From NCBI RefSeq assembly GCF_004216775.1, contig NZ_SGXF01000001.1, positions 794,828-858,827 on the forward strand: DNA of 64,000 nucleotides, written 5' to 3'. Below the pieces are notes generated by a model, which had not been told where the DNA came from, made no database searches, and worked only from the letters and a program-made list of their open reading frames with translations. Within the stretch, counting starts at the first letter, position 1; the number at the start of each line of letters is the position of its first letter. The DNA comes from Cuneatibacter caecimuris (GTDB lineage: Bacteria > Bacillota > Clostridia > Lachnospirales > Lachnospiraceae). This document shows positions 8,730 through 18,178 of the stretch, piece by piece. The translations under genes were made by a program, and so were the position numbers.

Positions 8730-8960
8730 ATGAAAACAGTAAAAATTTCTTTGAACTCCATCGACAAGGTAAAATCCTTCGTGAATGATCTGACGAAGTT
8801 TGACAGTGACTTCGACCTGGTATCCGGCAGATACGTGATCGATGCAAAATCCATCATGGGTATCTTCAGCCTGGATCTGTCCAAGCCCATCGAGCTGAAC
8901 ATTCACGCAGAGGACAATGTAGATGAGGTCATGGCTGTGCTGGCTCCCTACATCATCTGA
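8730..8960 (+). CDS. HPr-family protein lacking the phosphorylatable histidine
   Basis: 76 residues with the HPr fold pattern: TKFDSDFDLVSGRYVIDAKSIMGIFSL aligns with HPr positions about 27-53, and Ser41 in KSIMG corresponds to HPr Ser46, the HPr-kinase site. The segment that should carry GIHARPA with His15 reads IDKVKSFV, so it cannot accept phosphate from enzyme I. It is therefore not a working PTS carrier; a Crh-like regulatory partner of CcpA, or another Ser-P-controlled role, is the natural inference. Very strong AGGAGG site and its own promoter and terminator suggest abundant monocistronic expression. Confidence 0.85.
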   Translation: MKTVKISLNSIDKVKSFVNDLTKFDSDFDLVSGRYVIDAKSIMGIFSLDLSKPIELNIHAEDNVDEVMAVLAPYII

Positions 8961-9000
8961 TTTGACTTAGAAGAGGTAGCAATAACGGGGTTATGCATGG

Positions 9001-9030
9001 GGGAGGATACGGAAGTATCCTCCATTTTTT
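9001..9030 (+). terminator. Terminator of the HPr-like gene
   Basis: Perfect 9-bp stem GGAGGATAC/GTATCCTCC around GGAA (9002-9023), followed by ATTTTTTA. Confidence 0.9.
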
Positions 9031-9033
9031 ATT

Positions 9034-9504
9034 TCAATTCCTGGAACATTTTTCCGCGTCAATAGCCAGCGCCAGCATCAGGGCGCAGAGAGCGTCCTGC
9101 GGGTCAGACACTTCAATGGAATAAGTATCTGTCATGTGGAACAGCTCTTTTGTGACCGCGGCCACGGTCAGCCCTGTCCCGTTCTTCACCAGATAATCCC
9201 ACTCCATGAAGTCCCCTTCCACTGACCATCCCCGAAAATCAATTTGGTAGCGGGGTTTGAGAAAACTCAACTCTTTTTCCACGCTTCCCGCATAGTTATC
9301 ATTCAGATAGATTTCAAACTTCGGCATCCAGGTAAACACTTTTTCCTTCAGGGTGGCCACATGGTTTCCCCAGGCATCCAGCACATGAAGGCAATGCCCA
9401 AAACTCATTTTTCCCTCCACCGTATAGACGGTGTTGCCGGCCTCATCAAAAATATCATAACTGTCCAGCCATGAAAAAAAACGCTGTTTAAATAAGAGCT
9501 TCAT
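9034..9504 (-). CDS. LURP-one-related (YxjI-like) family protein
   Basis: A 156-residue protein composed of short beta strands typical of the LURP-one-related/DUF567 barrel (tubby-like): YDIFDEAGNTVYTVEGK, VLDAWGNHVATLKEKVFTWMPKFEIYLND, FRGWSVEGDFMEWDY. Bacterial members are uncharacterised; the fold binds phospholipid-like ligands in tubby proteins. No signal peptide or membrane helix. The start overlaps the thiI stop by 4 bp, so it is the last gene of that operon. Confidence 0.85.
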   Translation of the reverse strand: MKLLFKQRFFSWLDSYDIFDEAGNTVYTVEGKMSFGHCLHVLDAWGNHVATLKEKVFTWMPKFEIYLNDNYAGSVEKELSFLKPRYQIDFRGWSVEGDFMEWDYLVKNGTGLTVAAVTKELFHMTDTYSIEVSDPQDALCALMLALAIDAEKCSRN

Positions 9505-10685
9505 TTACACCATACCGTTTCCGCTGTTTCAACAGCAATCCTCACCATCTCTTCAATCTTTTCTTCCAGATTCCGCTCTGAAGCCTGGATCACTTTGATA
9601 TTAGGCTTGGTTACAGGATGCTTGGCCACAAAAATAGTGCAGCAATCCTCATAGGGCAGCACCGAGGTTTCATAAGTCCCGATTTTCAGCGCCACATCTA
9701 CAATCTCCTGCTTGTCAAAGCCGATTACCGGACGGAAAACAGGCATGGTGCACACTGCGTTGGTGGCGGCAAGGGACTGCACGGTCTGGGAAGCCACCTG
9801 TCCGATGCTCTCTCCGGTGATCAGGCCCAGGCAGTCTGTCTGTTTTGCGATTTCTTCCGCAATCCGCATCATATAGCGGCGCATGATGATGGTCAGTTCC
9901 TCGTGGGGGCATTTCTCGTAAATATAGAGCTGGATATCCGTAAAATTCACGATATGCAGGTTTACCGGGCCGGAATAGCGGGACACCAGCTTCGCCAGAT
10001 CCACTACCTTCTGCTTTGCCCGCTCGCTGGTATACGGCGGCGCATGAAAATATACCGCGTCAATTTTCACCCCGCGCTTCGCGATCATATATCCCGCCAC
10101 AGGGCTGTCGATCCCCCCGGAAAGCAGCAGCATGGCCTTGCCGTTGGTGCCCACAGGCATCCCTCCCGGACCCGGGATCGCTCTGGAATAAATATTGATC
10201 ACGTTTTCCCGGATTTCCACATGGAGCATCATATCCGGCTTATGCACATCCACTCTGATCTCCGGAAAAGCTTTCAGAATTTCTTCCCCCAGATCCGCGT
10301 TCAATTCCATGGAGTTTTTCGGATAATGTTTATTGCTGCGGCGGGCGTCCACCTTAAAAGTGATCTTTTTATCCGGAACCATCTGTTCCACATAGGAAAC
10401 CACCTGGCGGGCCAGATCCTCATATCCCTGGTCCTGGATCTGCACCACCGGGCAGATGGCCGCGATGCCGAACACTCTCTGCAGCGCTTCCATCAGCTCC
10501 TCATAATCGTAATCCCCCTCAGCTTCCACATAGATCCGGCCGCTGGCCTTGCTGACAGTAAATTCCCCTTCCGTCTGGCGCAGCGCCCTTCTGATCTGCT
10601 TCACCAGAGCGTCTTCAAACAGAAAACGGTTCTTTCCTTTAATTCCGATTTCCGCGTATTTTATTAAAAAAGCAGTAAATGTCAC
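9501..10685 (-). CDS. thiI: tRNA uracil 4-sulfurtransferase ThiI
   Basis: 394 residues: N-terminal ferredoxin-like domain, THUMP domain (about 60-165, including GRIYVEAEGDYD), then the PP-loop ATPase domain with LLLSGGIDSPVAGYMIAKRG. It transfers sulfur to make s4U8 in tRNA. No C-terminal rhodanese domain is present, as in other Firmicutes, so sulfur must come directly from a desulfurase; the gene immediately upstream encodes one (12-bp gap), which matches the Bacillus nifZ-thiI pair. Confidence 0.95.
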   Translation of the reverse strand: MTFTAFLIKYAEIGIKGKNRFLFEDALVKQIRRALRQTEGEFTVSKASGRIYVEAEGDYDYEELMEALQRVFGIAAICPVVQIQDQGYEDLARQVVSYVEQMVPDKKITFKVDARRSNKHYPKNSMELNADLGEEILKAFPEIRVDVHKPDMMLHVEIRENVINIYSRAIPGPGGMPVGTNGKAMLLLSGGIDSPVAGYMIAKRGVKIDAVYFHAPPYTSERAKQKVVDLAKLVSRYSGPVNLHIVNFTDIQLYIYEKCPHEELTIIMRRYMMRIAEEIAKQTDCLGLITGESIGQVASQTVQSLAATNAVCTMPVFRPVIGFDKQEIVDVALKIGTYETSVLPYEDCCTIFVAKHPVTKPNIKVIQASERNLEEKIEEMVRIAVETAETVWCK

Positions 10686-10697
10686 AACAGTCTCCTT

Positions 10698-11855
10698 TCA
10701 TTTCCGGCGAAACAGCCGCAGCCTAGGCAGCAGCTCTTTCAGCGCCAGAAGTGTCTCTTCTATCTCTTCTTCTGTGGTATATTCGCAGAAGCTGAACCGC
10801 AGCGTGGAATCCAGCAGCTCCCTGGGCAGGCCGATGGCCTTCAGCGTAGCGCTCACCGCCGGCTTGTTGGAGGAGCAGGCGGAACCTGCCGACACAAAGA
10901 TCCCCTTTTCTTCCAGCGCATGGAGCAGCACTTCAGCACGCACCCCCTCCACGCTGACGCTGACAATATGAGGCGCGCCTCCTTCTCCCTCCGGGCCGTT
11001 GATCCGGCAGCCTTCTATCTGCTTTACGCCTTCCGTAAATTTCTGTTTCAGCGCCCGCATCCGGGCTGTCTTTTCATCCAAATCCCTGTAGGCAATCTCT
11101 GCCGCCAGAGCCATTCCAGATACGCCCGGCACGTTTTCCGTCCCGGACCGCATCCCGTTCTGATGTCCGCCTCCGTAGAGGATGGGACGGATCTTCACCC
11201 GGCTGTCCACATATAAAAAACCCACGCCTTTTGGCCCGTGGATTTTATGCCCGCTGACAGAGAGCATGTCGATCCCCAGTTTTTTCGGATAAATCCTGTA
11301 TTTTCCGAATGCCTGAATGGCATCCGCATGGAAAAGGATTTCCGGCCTGGCCTCATGGACTGCTTTCGCCAATTCCGCTACCGGTTCCACTGTCCCGATC
11401 TCGTTATTCACATACATCACAGATACCAGTATGGTGTCCTCCCGGATCGCCTGACGAAGCCCCTCCGGGGATACGAATCCGTATTGGTCCACCGGAAGCA
11501 CGGTCAGTTCAAAGCCTTGTTCCTCCAGAAAACGCATGGCTGCGCCCACCGCCGCATGTTCCACAGCGCTTGTAATCAAATGCTTTCCCGCCCGCTGGTT
11601 GGCCATTGCCGCGCCGATCAGCGCCAGATTGTCTGATTCCGTTCCCCCTGAGGTGAATATCAGCTCTTTTTCCTGAACCTTTAACAGCCGCGCCAGCGTA
11701 TCCCGGGCCTGACGGATGCAGCGTTCCGCATCCAGCCCTTTCTGGTGCAGGGAAGAGGTGTTTCCGTAGTCTTCTTCCATGGCATGCCGTACCGCTTCCA
11801 GCACTTCCGGATAGACTCTGGTAGTGGCTGAATTATCCAGATATATTTCTCTCAT
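10698..11855 (-). CDS. Cysteine desulfurase (NifS/IscS family, NifZ-like partner of ThiI)
   Basis: A 385-residue fold-type I PLP enzyme. The N-terminal IYLDNSATTRVYPEV, PLP-lysine region SVSGHKIHGPKGVGFLY, and the catalytic-cysteine loop SAGSACSSNKPAVS are all present. It releases sulfur from cysteine as persulfide. Adjacent thiI points to s4U synthesis as its main job; thiamin or mnmA supply is possible. The ATG overlaps the rsmE stop by 4 bp. Confidence 0.94.
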   Translation of the reverse strand: MREIYLDNSATTRVYPEVLEAVRHAMEEDYGNTSSLHQKGLDAERCIRQARDTLARLLKVQEKELIFTSGGTESDNLALIGAAMANQRAGKHLITSAVEHAAVGAAMRFLEEQGFELTVLPVDQYGFVSPEGLRQAIREDTILVSVMYVNNEIGTVEPVAELAKAVHEARPEILFHADAIQAFGKYRIYPKKLGIDMLSVSGHKIHGPKGVGFLYVDSRVKIRPILYGGGHQNGMRSGTENVPGVSGMALAAEIAYRDLDEKTARMRALKQKFTEGVKQIEGCRINGPEGEGGAPHIVSVSVEGVRAEVLLHALEEKGIFVSAGSACSSNKPAVSATLKAIGLPRELLDSTLRFSFCEYTTEEEIEETLLALKELLPRLRLFRRK

Positions 11856-12595
11856 TCCATTTCCTCCAGCTTCAGCATCAGCGCGGACAGCACCGCAAAT
11901 CCGGCAGTCTCTGTCCTCAGGATTCTTCGGCCCAGGGAGATCTCCAAAGCCCCCGCTTCCTTCGCCGCTCTGATTTCTTCTTCGTCAAAGCCCCCTTCAG
12001 GGCCGATCAGCACGCCGATACGCATGCCCGGCTTCACCAGCTCAAAAGCCCGGCGCGTGGCCGCCATCCCTTCCGCCGCCTCATAGGGCGCCAGAAACAG
12101 GTCCATTTCTCCGGCAGCTTCCAGCATTTCCGCAAAAGAAAGCACCCGGGAAACTTCCGGGATTTGGCTGCGTTTGGATTGTTTAGCCGCGCTTTCTGCG
12201 ATTGACTGCCATCTCTTCTGCCTGACCTGGGCTTTTTTCTCATCCAGTTTCACCACAGAACGTTTCATGGACACCGGGACTACAGCAGCAGCGCCCAGCT
12301 CCACAGCCTTTTGAATGATCAGTTCCAGCTTGTCTCCTTTGGGAAGTCCCTGAAACAACGTGATCTTTGCAGGCAGCTCATGGCCCTGCTCTTCCACAAA
12401 AGAAATCCTGGCGGTCACTGTATCTGCGGCGATCTCTTCCAGCACGCAGTAATAATCATTCTGCTTCTCATCGCTGACCAGAATTTCCTCACCAGGCTTC
12501 ATCCGCAGCACATTCCTGATGTGGTTCACATCACTTCCGCAGATGCGGATTTGGTCTGTGCCGATCTGATCCTGACTTACGAAAAAATGGTACAT
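11852..12595 (-). CDS. rsmE: 16S rRNA (uracil(1498)-N(3))-methyltransferase RsmE
   Basis: 247 residues: N-terminal PUA-like domain (MYHFFVSQDQI...HIRNVLRMKPGEEI) and a SPOUT knot domain with LFQGLPKGDKLELIIQKAVELG, RIGVLIGPEGGFDEEEI and LGRRILRTETA, the SAM-binding trefoil. It makes m3U1498 in the 30S subunit. It lies 22 bp after the GNAT gene. Confidence 0.95.
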   Translation of the reverse strand: MYHFFVSQDQIGTDQIRICGSDVNHIRNVLRMKPGEEILVSDEKQNDYYCVLEEIAADTVTARISFVEEQGHELPAKITLFQGLPKGDKLELIIQKAVELGAAAVVPVSMKRSVVKLDEKKAQVRQKRWQSIAESAAKQSKRSQIPEVSRVLSFAEMLEAAGEMDLFLAPYEAAEGMAATRRAFELVKPGMRIGVLIGPEGGFDEEEIRAAKEAGALEISLGRRILRTETAGFAVLSALMLKLEEME

Positions 12596-12617
12596 GTTTT
12601 TTCTCCTTTTGTCAATG

Positions 12618-13070
12618 TCAGTCCTGCATTCTGCGCACCATCACATGCTCGCCGTGGGTATCCAGCTCGCCGTTGAAGCGAAAGCCAAAAGACTCATAAA
12701 GGCGGATGGCTCCGGAATTCTCCGGATATACGCTCAGATAAATCTCACTGCAGCCATACTCCTGTTCCAAACGAAGAATCAGCGCCTTTACAAAAAACCT
12801 GCCGTATCCCCGGCCCTGGAACCTCTTATCAATCAGAAGCCTGTCCAGCCATACCCTGCCCTCCGGCTTATCTTCCCAGCGGCAGTACATGGAAAACCCC
12901 ACCAGCAGGTCTCCGTCATACAATCCAACAGGACGCCAGCAGGAATCTCCCTCCGCCTCTCCCAGGCACTCTTCCACTGTTTCAATATAATTTTCCTGCC
13001 CCTCGGCAACCTGAAGCCGCAGCATCGTACTGCGGCTCTTTTCCGAAACAGGCACAATTTTCAAATCCAT
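12618..13070 (-). CDS. GNAT family N-acetyltransferase
   Basis: 150 residues with the GNAT acetyl-CoA motif LLIDKRFQGRGYGRFFVKALI and the beta-bulge strand EIYLSVYPENSGAIRLYESFGF. The preceding PrmA stop and this ATG abut (TGAATG), indicating coupled translation. Substrate not predictable; the first third resembles spermidine/diamine acetyltransferase-like proteins (PVGLYDGDLLVGFSMY). Confidence 0.88.
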   Translation of the reverse strand: MDLKIVPVSEKSRSTMLRLQVAEGQENYIETVEECLGEAEGDSCWRPVGLYDGDLLVGFSMYCRWEDKPEGRVWLDRLLIDKRFQGRGYGRFFVKALILRLEQEYGCSEIYLSVYPENSGAIRLYESFGFRFNGELDTHGEHVMVRRMQD

Positions 13071-14027
13071 TCAGCGTTTCCTCGCCACCACGGACACCCA
13101 TTCCCCCTGGCGCGCCACTTCCAGCACCTCCAGGTCGGGGTTGGCCGCGAAAGCCTCCTTTACTGCCTCTTCCTTCATATCAATGATGCCTGATGTGATA
13201 AAAATCCCGCCCTTTTTCAGATGGGGCGCGATCACCGCCTGCAAGGGGATGATCACGTCAGCCAGAATATTGGCTACCACAATTTCATACTTTTCATAGC
13301 CCGCCAGATCTTTCACTGCCGGATCATCAATGAGGTTTCCGCAGACCACCGGGAAGCGGCTTTCCGGGATCTGGTTGGCTTTCATATTTTCATGGACCGC
13401 CTGAATCGCGTTGTCGTCCAGGTCCGTTCCAAAAGCCTCCGCCGCCCCAAGCTTCAGGGCGCAGATGGACAGAATTCCGCTGCCGGTGCCTACGTCCAGG
13501 ACGCGGTCTCCTGCATTCATATACTTGCGTATTCCCCGGATGCAGAGCTGCGTGGTCTCATGCATCCCTGTCCCGAATGCCGTGCCGGGATCGATCTGCA
13601 CCAGCAGCTTGTCTTTGTCCGTTTCCGGGATCTCTTCCCAGGTGGGCTTGATCAGAATATCATCCACGGTAAAAGGCTTAAAATACTGCTTCCAGTTATT
13701 GATCCAGTCCTTGTCCTCTGTTTCGCTTTCCGAAATATTGCAGGAACCGGCGTCCGCAAACAGCCTGACTTCCTCCAGCTTTTCTTTCACCAGCCTCAGC
13801 GTCTCTCCGATGTCATAAGTATCGTCCAGATAAAAGCTGACCCTCGCGGAGCCGTCGTCCGGCCCCAGGTCAGGCAGAATATCAATAAACATGCCTTTTG
13901 TTTCTTTTTCCGTCAAAGGCACATGATCCTCAATTTCAATTCCCTGGATGCCGATCTCATTCAGCTCTTCACTGATGAAATCCACGGCCTCTGTCGTCGT
14001 ATCTATCGTATATTTTTTCCACTTCAT
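13071..14027 (-). CDS. prmA: Ribosomal protein L11 methyltransferase PrmA
   Basis: 318 residues. N-terminal L11-binding domain; SAM domain with LLVQIDPGTAFGTGMHETTQLC, VLDVGTGSGILSICALKLGA and IVVANILADVIIPL, the signature of PrmA. It trimethylates L11 at several amino groups. Followed directly by a GNAT and rsmE, a common Clostridia order (prmA-rsmE). Confidence 0.95.
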   Translation of the reverse strand: MKWKKYTIDTTTEAVDFISEELNEIGIQGIEIEDHVPLTEKETKGMFIDILPDLGPDDGSARVSFYLDDTYDIGETLRLVKEKLEEVRLFADAGSCNISESETEDKDWINNWKQYFKPFTVDDILIKPTWEEIPETDKDKLLVQIDPGTAFGTGMHETTQLCIRGIRKYMNAGDRVLDVGTGSGILSICALKLGAAEAFGTDLDDNAIQAVHENMKANQIPESRFPVVCGNLIDDPAVKDLAGYEKYEIVVANILADVIIPLQAVIAPHLKKGGIFITSGIIDMKEEAVKEAFAANPDLEVLEVARQGEWVSVVARKR

Positions 14028-14030
14028 CCT

Positions 14031-15743
14031 TTACTCCTCCAGCTCGGCCAGTTTTCTCGCCCCGAACATGGGCACCAGCTTATAGAGCGCCGCATCGGCA
14101 GCCGCCAGCAGCACGCACATCACTCCTGCCACCGCATACAGCGGAAGCACGGCATACAGCAGAAACGCCGCAGCCCCCAGCACCAGACAGGCTCCTAAAA
14201 CCAGGACCATACCCAGCATCACATTCATATTCTGCTTCACGGCTATCTGTTCGTTATCCCAGGTCAGCTTGGGGTTGGAAAGATCCACCAGCATCTGTAA
14301 ATAGTTCGCCATCACCACGGTCAGGGCTGAAATCACCAGCGCGAATACGACCACCAGCGGGTTCAGTCCCAGCAGGACGATGCCCATCACCCCGGCGATC
14401 AGCACATAAAGCAAGGTGCCCAGCCAGCCGATCACAATGCCCAGGTGGACTTTTGCCCGTACCTGAACTTCATAGGGCACGGGAATATATTTCATGAAAT
14501 AATACCCTTTTCCTTCCCTGGAAACAGCGGTAGACGCTGCTGCGCTGCAGGAACAGATGAAAACGGTAATACCGAATACCACGATCAGGATAATACCCTG
14601 TACTGCGGGCTCCGCCAGCATCTGGCTCAGCCCCTCTATCAACTCATCTGCTGAAGGCATGCCCTCCGCCGATCCTTTCGCCCCGCTCAGCCCCAGCACC
14701 AGAGGAATTGCAAAAAATACCGGCCAGATAAACGTCATCAGCGCACAGTTCAGAAAATAGATGGGCGTACGGAACATCTGGCGCCATTCTTTCTTTAAAT
14801 AAGAACGCTGCACCGTGCTGCGGCGGTTCAGCTTCATGCTCTCCTCTTTCGTCATGCGGCGGGCACGTGAAGCGCTCTCTCCCATCCCCACCACACCGCT
14901 GAAATAGATCTTCTGCGCCAGCCACAGGAATGCCGCCACAACAGCGGCGATTGTCAGAAGGAACAGCGCCATCTGCAAGATACTTTCATCCGCCAGCCCA
15001 CGAACCAGGAAACGGAAATTCGGGAAAAATCCACTGATGATCCCCGCCAGAGAATTGCCCTTTTCCAGCAGCAGAGCCTGCATGGCAGAGGAATCCTCCA
15101 TGCCGCCCATATACCCGGAAAGCCCGCTGATGCTGAATCCGATCACCAACCCGAACATGGTCCCTACGATCGTTAGAAAATCCTTATTTTTCAGCCTGCG
15201 GAAAATCCGCATCAGCAGCATGGCAAATACAGAGGCATAGACCAGCGGCACCACCGGAAGGCACAGGATACCCAGCACAGTGAACAGCCAGTACAAAACG
15301 CCTCCTCCGGAGGCCACGCCATATCCTACGAAAAGCGGGCCGATAAATACGATTGTCATCAGGTATTCATAAGCCAGCACCACCAGAAATTTCGCGCACA
15401 CCACCCACCAGGGCTTCACCGGCAGAGGAATCAGTTTTTCAATATCCGCGCTGAGATAAAACACGCTGATCACCATGGGGATTCCGAAAATCAGCGTGAC
15501 CAGCGCGCCCACATAAGCGCCCAGCTCCAGCACCAGGCCCGGCTGTCCTGCCGGCGCCAGCAGTTCATATCCTCCCGCTCCCGCCATATAGAGCATGAAT
15601 ATATAAGGCAGCATGCAGACTCCCACCAGCACCACCAGAATAATCCGCACCGTCTGACTGCTGGTCTTTTTATTGTTCTTTCCAAAACTGCTTCCCAGGC
15701 CGCATTTGAAAAGGACTTTTGTCAGCGTCCAAACCTTACTCAT
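14031..15743 (-). CDS. ABC-2 type exporter permease
   Basis: A 570-residue polytopic protein with about ten to twelve predicted helices (for example YIFMLYMAGAGG, LVTLIFGIPMVISVFYLS, FALVISALTVVMANYLQMLV). The long cytoplasmic linker near residue 300 is basic (SASRARRMTKEESMKLNRRSTVQRSY). Pairs with the ATPase immediately upstream, whose end it overlaps by 8 bp. Substrate unknown; related Firmicute pairs are annotated only as putative ABC exporters. Confidence 0.85.
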   Translation of the reverse strand: MSKVWTLTKVLFKCGLGSSFGKNNKKTSSQTVRIILVVLVGVCMLPYIFMLYMAGAGGYELLAPAGQPGLVLELGAYVGALVTLIFGIPMVISVFYLSADIEKLIPLPVKPWWVVCAKFLVVLAYEYLMTIVFIGPLFVGYGVASGGGVLYWLFTVLGILCLPVVPLVYASVFAMLLMRIFRRLKNKDFLTIVGTMFGLVIGFSISGLSGYMGGMEDSSAMQALLLEKGNSLAGIISGFFPNFRFLVRGLADESILQMALFLLTIAAVVAAFLWLAQKIYFSGVVGMGESASRARRMTKEESMKLNRRSTVQRSYLKKEWRQMFRTPIYFLNCALMTFIWPVFFAIPLVLGLSGAKGSAEGMPSADELIEGLSQMLAEPAVQGIILIVVFGITVFICSCSAAASTAVSREGKGYYFMKYIPVPYEVQVRAKVHLGIVIGWLGTLLYVLIAGVMGIVLLGLNPLVVVFALVISALTVVMANYLQMLVDLSNPKLTWDNEQIAVKQNMNVMLGMVLVLGACLVLGAAAFLLYAVLPLYAVAGVMCVLLAAADAALYKLVPMFGARKLAELEE

Positions 15744-16464
15744 CTTTTGTCAGCTCCAGGAACATATTTTCCAGGGATTCTTCACCCGGGAATTTCGCGC
15801 GCAGCTCTTCAAGGGTACCCAGGAATACGATTCTGCCCCGCTGCACAATAGCGACATAGTCGCAGAGTTTTTCGGCCACTTCCAGCACATGGGTGGAAAA
15901 CAGGACTGATTTGCCCTGGGCCGCATGCTCTTTCATCATCTCTTTTAAGGCAAAGGCTGATTTGGGGTCCAGCCCGGTCAGCGGTTCATCCAGAATCCAT
16001 ACCGGCGGCTGGTGCATCAGGGCGCCCATCACCATGATCTTCTGGCGCATTCCGTGGGAATAGCTCTGGATCCGGGAACCCAGCGCATCCTCCATCTCGA
16101 ATTTCCGGGCGTATTCGTTTATCCGCTCCTGCCTTCCCTGAGTCGGCACATCGTACATATCAGCCATAAAATTCAGATACTCAATGCCTTTGAGCCGCAG
16201 AAAGCTGTCCGGGCTGTCCGACACAAAACCGATCTGGCGCTTGGCCTCCAGCCCCTCCTTCTGGATGTCATGCCCGTTTACTGTAATCCGGCCCTCGTCA
16301 GGCCGGATGATGCCGGTAATCATCTTCAGGGTGGTGGTTTTACCGGCTCCGTTTGGCCCGATAAAACCGGTAATCTTCCCGTCCTCCACGTTCCAGGTCA
16401 TGGAATCCACAGCCTTTTTGCCGCTCTTTCCATAAGTCTTGGATACCTGCTCCAAACAAATCAT
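15736..16464 (-). CDS. ABC transporter ATP-binding protein
   Basis: 242 residues: Walker A GPNGAGKTTTL, signature YSHGMRQKIMVMGAL, Walker B VWILDEPLTGLDP and the H-loop STHVLEVAE. The non-canonical signature YSHGM is common in ABC-2 exporters of the CcmA/DrrA type. Forms one transporter with the downstream 570-residue permease. Confidence 0.93.
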   Translation of the reverse strand: MICLEQVSKTYGKSGKKAVDSMTWNVEDGKITGFIGPNGAGKTTTLKMITGIIRPDEGRITVNGHDIQKEGLEAKRQIGFVSDSPDSFLRLKGIEYLNFMADMYDVPTQGRQERINEYARKFEMEDALGSRIQSYSHGMRQKIMVMGALMHQPPVWILDEPLTGLDPKSAFALKEMMKEHAAQGKSVLFSTHVLEVAEKLCDYVAIVQRGRIVFLGTLEELRAKFPGEESLENMFLELTKDE

Positions 16465-16486
16465 CGCTTTTTCTCCTTTTGTTCCT

Positions 16487-18172
16487 TTATAGGTTTAAAA
16501 ATGTCTGATACAGGTTCAGCGATCCATACCCCCATTCCGGGTTTGGATACTGCAGGGTTGATTTCCGGTTCGCCCCCCTGATCAGATATGTAGCTACAGT
16601 AGTGGTATTCATCCAGTCCTGGTTTCCCTCTATGAGCCCCCAGGACAGCAGCAGCGCGGAAGCTCCCGCCACATGCGCCGCGGCAACGCTGGTCCCGCTG
16701 CGCACCTCCGGCCGTCCCCCCGGGCCGATTCCGCCCACATCTGCCCCGGGCGCCACCATATCCGGCTTAACAGCACCGTTTCCTGAAAACCCTCTGCTGG
16801 AATAGTTCCATATGGCCCCGGTCTGGTATTGATAAGCGCCGATGGTCATCACCTGCTGCCCGTTGCCTGGCGCAACAATCGTCATATCCGGGTTCGGGCG
16901 CAGGAATCTGGTCTCCGGGCCGATAAAGCCGGTAATAGGAAGCCACAGCTGATATTGGCCGCCGATATACAGGTCATTTGTCACCCTGATTCTCCAGACC
17001 CCCGCCGACGGCGTTTCAAACCGCATCAGGATCAGCTGTCCCCCTGCCACGCTTTCCACCAGATGATAGTCCACAAAAACAGTAGTCCCGTCCAGGACGA
17101 AGCGCCGTACCGTACTTCCGGTCCCGGTAACCTGGATACTGGAAGCCTCACCGTAAATTGGGGACAGGATATTGACAAAAAAAGTCTCAGGGGCCCTGGC
17201 CCAAAGTTCCAGAGAAAATCCCGGTTCTCCTTCCGTCACCTGAATTTCCACTTCCTCATAAGGCTGGCCGCCGGCAATATTGCCAAGAAAATGATGCCCT
17301 CTGCCGGACTCATTTCCCGCAGAGGTCACAATTGCAACTCCGCGCTGAAACGCGTTCCACTGCAGATATGCGGAAAGCGGATCAGAGCCTCTGTGGTTTC
17401 CCTGGCTGGTTCCAACCGCCACCAGCAGCACCAGCGGCATACTCAGCCTGGCAGCCTCCTGCAGCAGATATTCCACCGCCATCAGCAGGTCCGCTTCAGA
17501 CGCAGCCCACACATCCTGGGGGATAAAAAAATATTCCCGCAGATGGGCAGGCGCCTGCCTCAGCTTCACCACCGCCAGCTGCGCGTCGGGGGCGGCGCCG
17601 GTATAGGTTCCGTCCTGCCGGTATCCTGCCGCGATAGACGCCAGAAACGTGCCGTGGCCGTTGTCATCTGTAGTCGGAACAATTTCCAGCGGGTTTTCTG
17701 ACTGAAGAGCCCGGTTAATATCCTCCCTGTCAAACACCCGGCCCCGCCGTTTCTTTTCCCTTCCATTTTCCAGGGTCTGATCCCAAATGGAAGTGATCCT
17801 GGTGGTTCCGTCGGCATTTCTGAATATATCCAGCGTATAATCAATGCCTGTGTCCAGAATGCCAATGAGCACCCCCGCCCCCCTCTGCTGCAGCACAGGC
17901 TGATTCTGCACTGCTGTAATTCCTGACGCTTCCATGCTTCCCGCATCCAATAGTCCGTATACCTTGGGCACTACAAAATATCCAAATTCCTCCACCAGTC
18001 GCAGCGGCCTGCTTCTGGGGATCGGCAGGCACAGTATGGTGTACTGCTTCCCCAGATTATATGCCAGGCCTTCCGCCTCCAATCGCAGCCTCGTCTCCTC
18101 CGGTACCGCAAAATATTGGTATATAAATTCCCCGTACTCAGTTTCGTCCTGCGGCATTCCAGCCTCCGGCAA
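16487..18172 (-). CDS. S8 subtilisin-like serine peptidase (Csp-like)
   Basis: 561 residues with an intact catalytic triad: Asp107 in GILDTGIDYT, His173 in DDNGHGTFLAS and Ser495 in SGTSVAAAH. A propeptide-like N-terminal region of about 90 residues precedes it, and a large insertion (about 300-420) separates His and Ser, as in clostridial Csp germination proteases and their many paralogues in Lachnospiraceae. No signal peptide. In sporeformers Csp proteins process the cortex hydrolase SleC, but no spore gene is nearby, so that role is not established. It begins 6 bp after the clpX-like stop, so the two are probably cotranscribed. Confidence 0.88.
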   Translation of the reverse strand: MPEAGMPQDETEYGEFIYQYFAVPEETRLRLEAEGLAYNLGKQYTILCLPIPRSRPLRLVEEFGYFVVPKVYGLLDAGSMEASGITAVQNQPVLQQRGAGVLIGILDTGIDYTLDIFRNADGTTRITSIWDQTLENGREKKRRGRVFDREDINRALQSENPLEIVPTTDDNGHGTFLASIAAGYRQDGTYTGAAPDAQLAVVKLRQAPAHLREYFFIPQDVWAASEADLLMAVEYLLQEAARLSMPLVLLVAVGTSQGNHRGSDPLSAYLQWNAFQRGVAIVTSAGNESGRGHHFLGNIAGGQPYEEVEIQVTEGEPGFSLELWARAPETFFVNILSPIYGEASSIQVTGTGSTVRRFVLDGTTVFVDYHLVESVAGGQLILMRFETPSAGVWRIRVTNDLYIGGQYQLWLPITGFIGPETRFLRPNPDMTIVAPGNGQQVMTIGAYQYQTGAIWNYSSRGFSGNGAVKPDMVAPGADVGGIGPGGRPEVRSGTSVAAAHVAGASALLLSWGLIEGNQDWMNTTTVATYLIRGANRKSTLQYPNPEWGYGSLNLYQTFLNL

Positions 18173-18178
18173 AATTAT

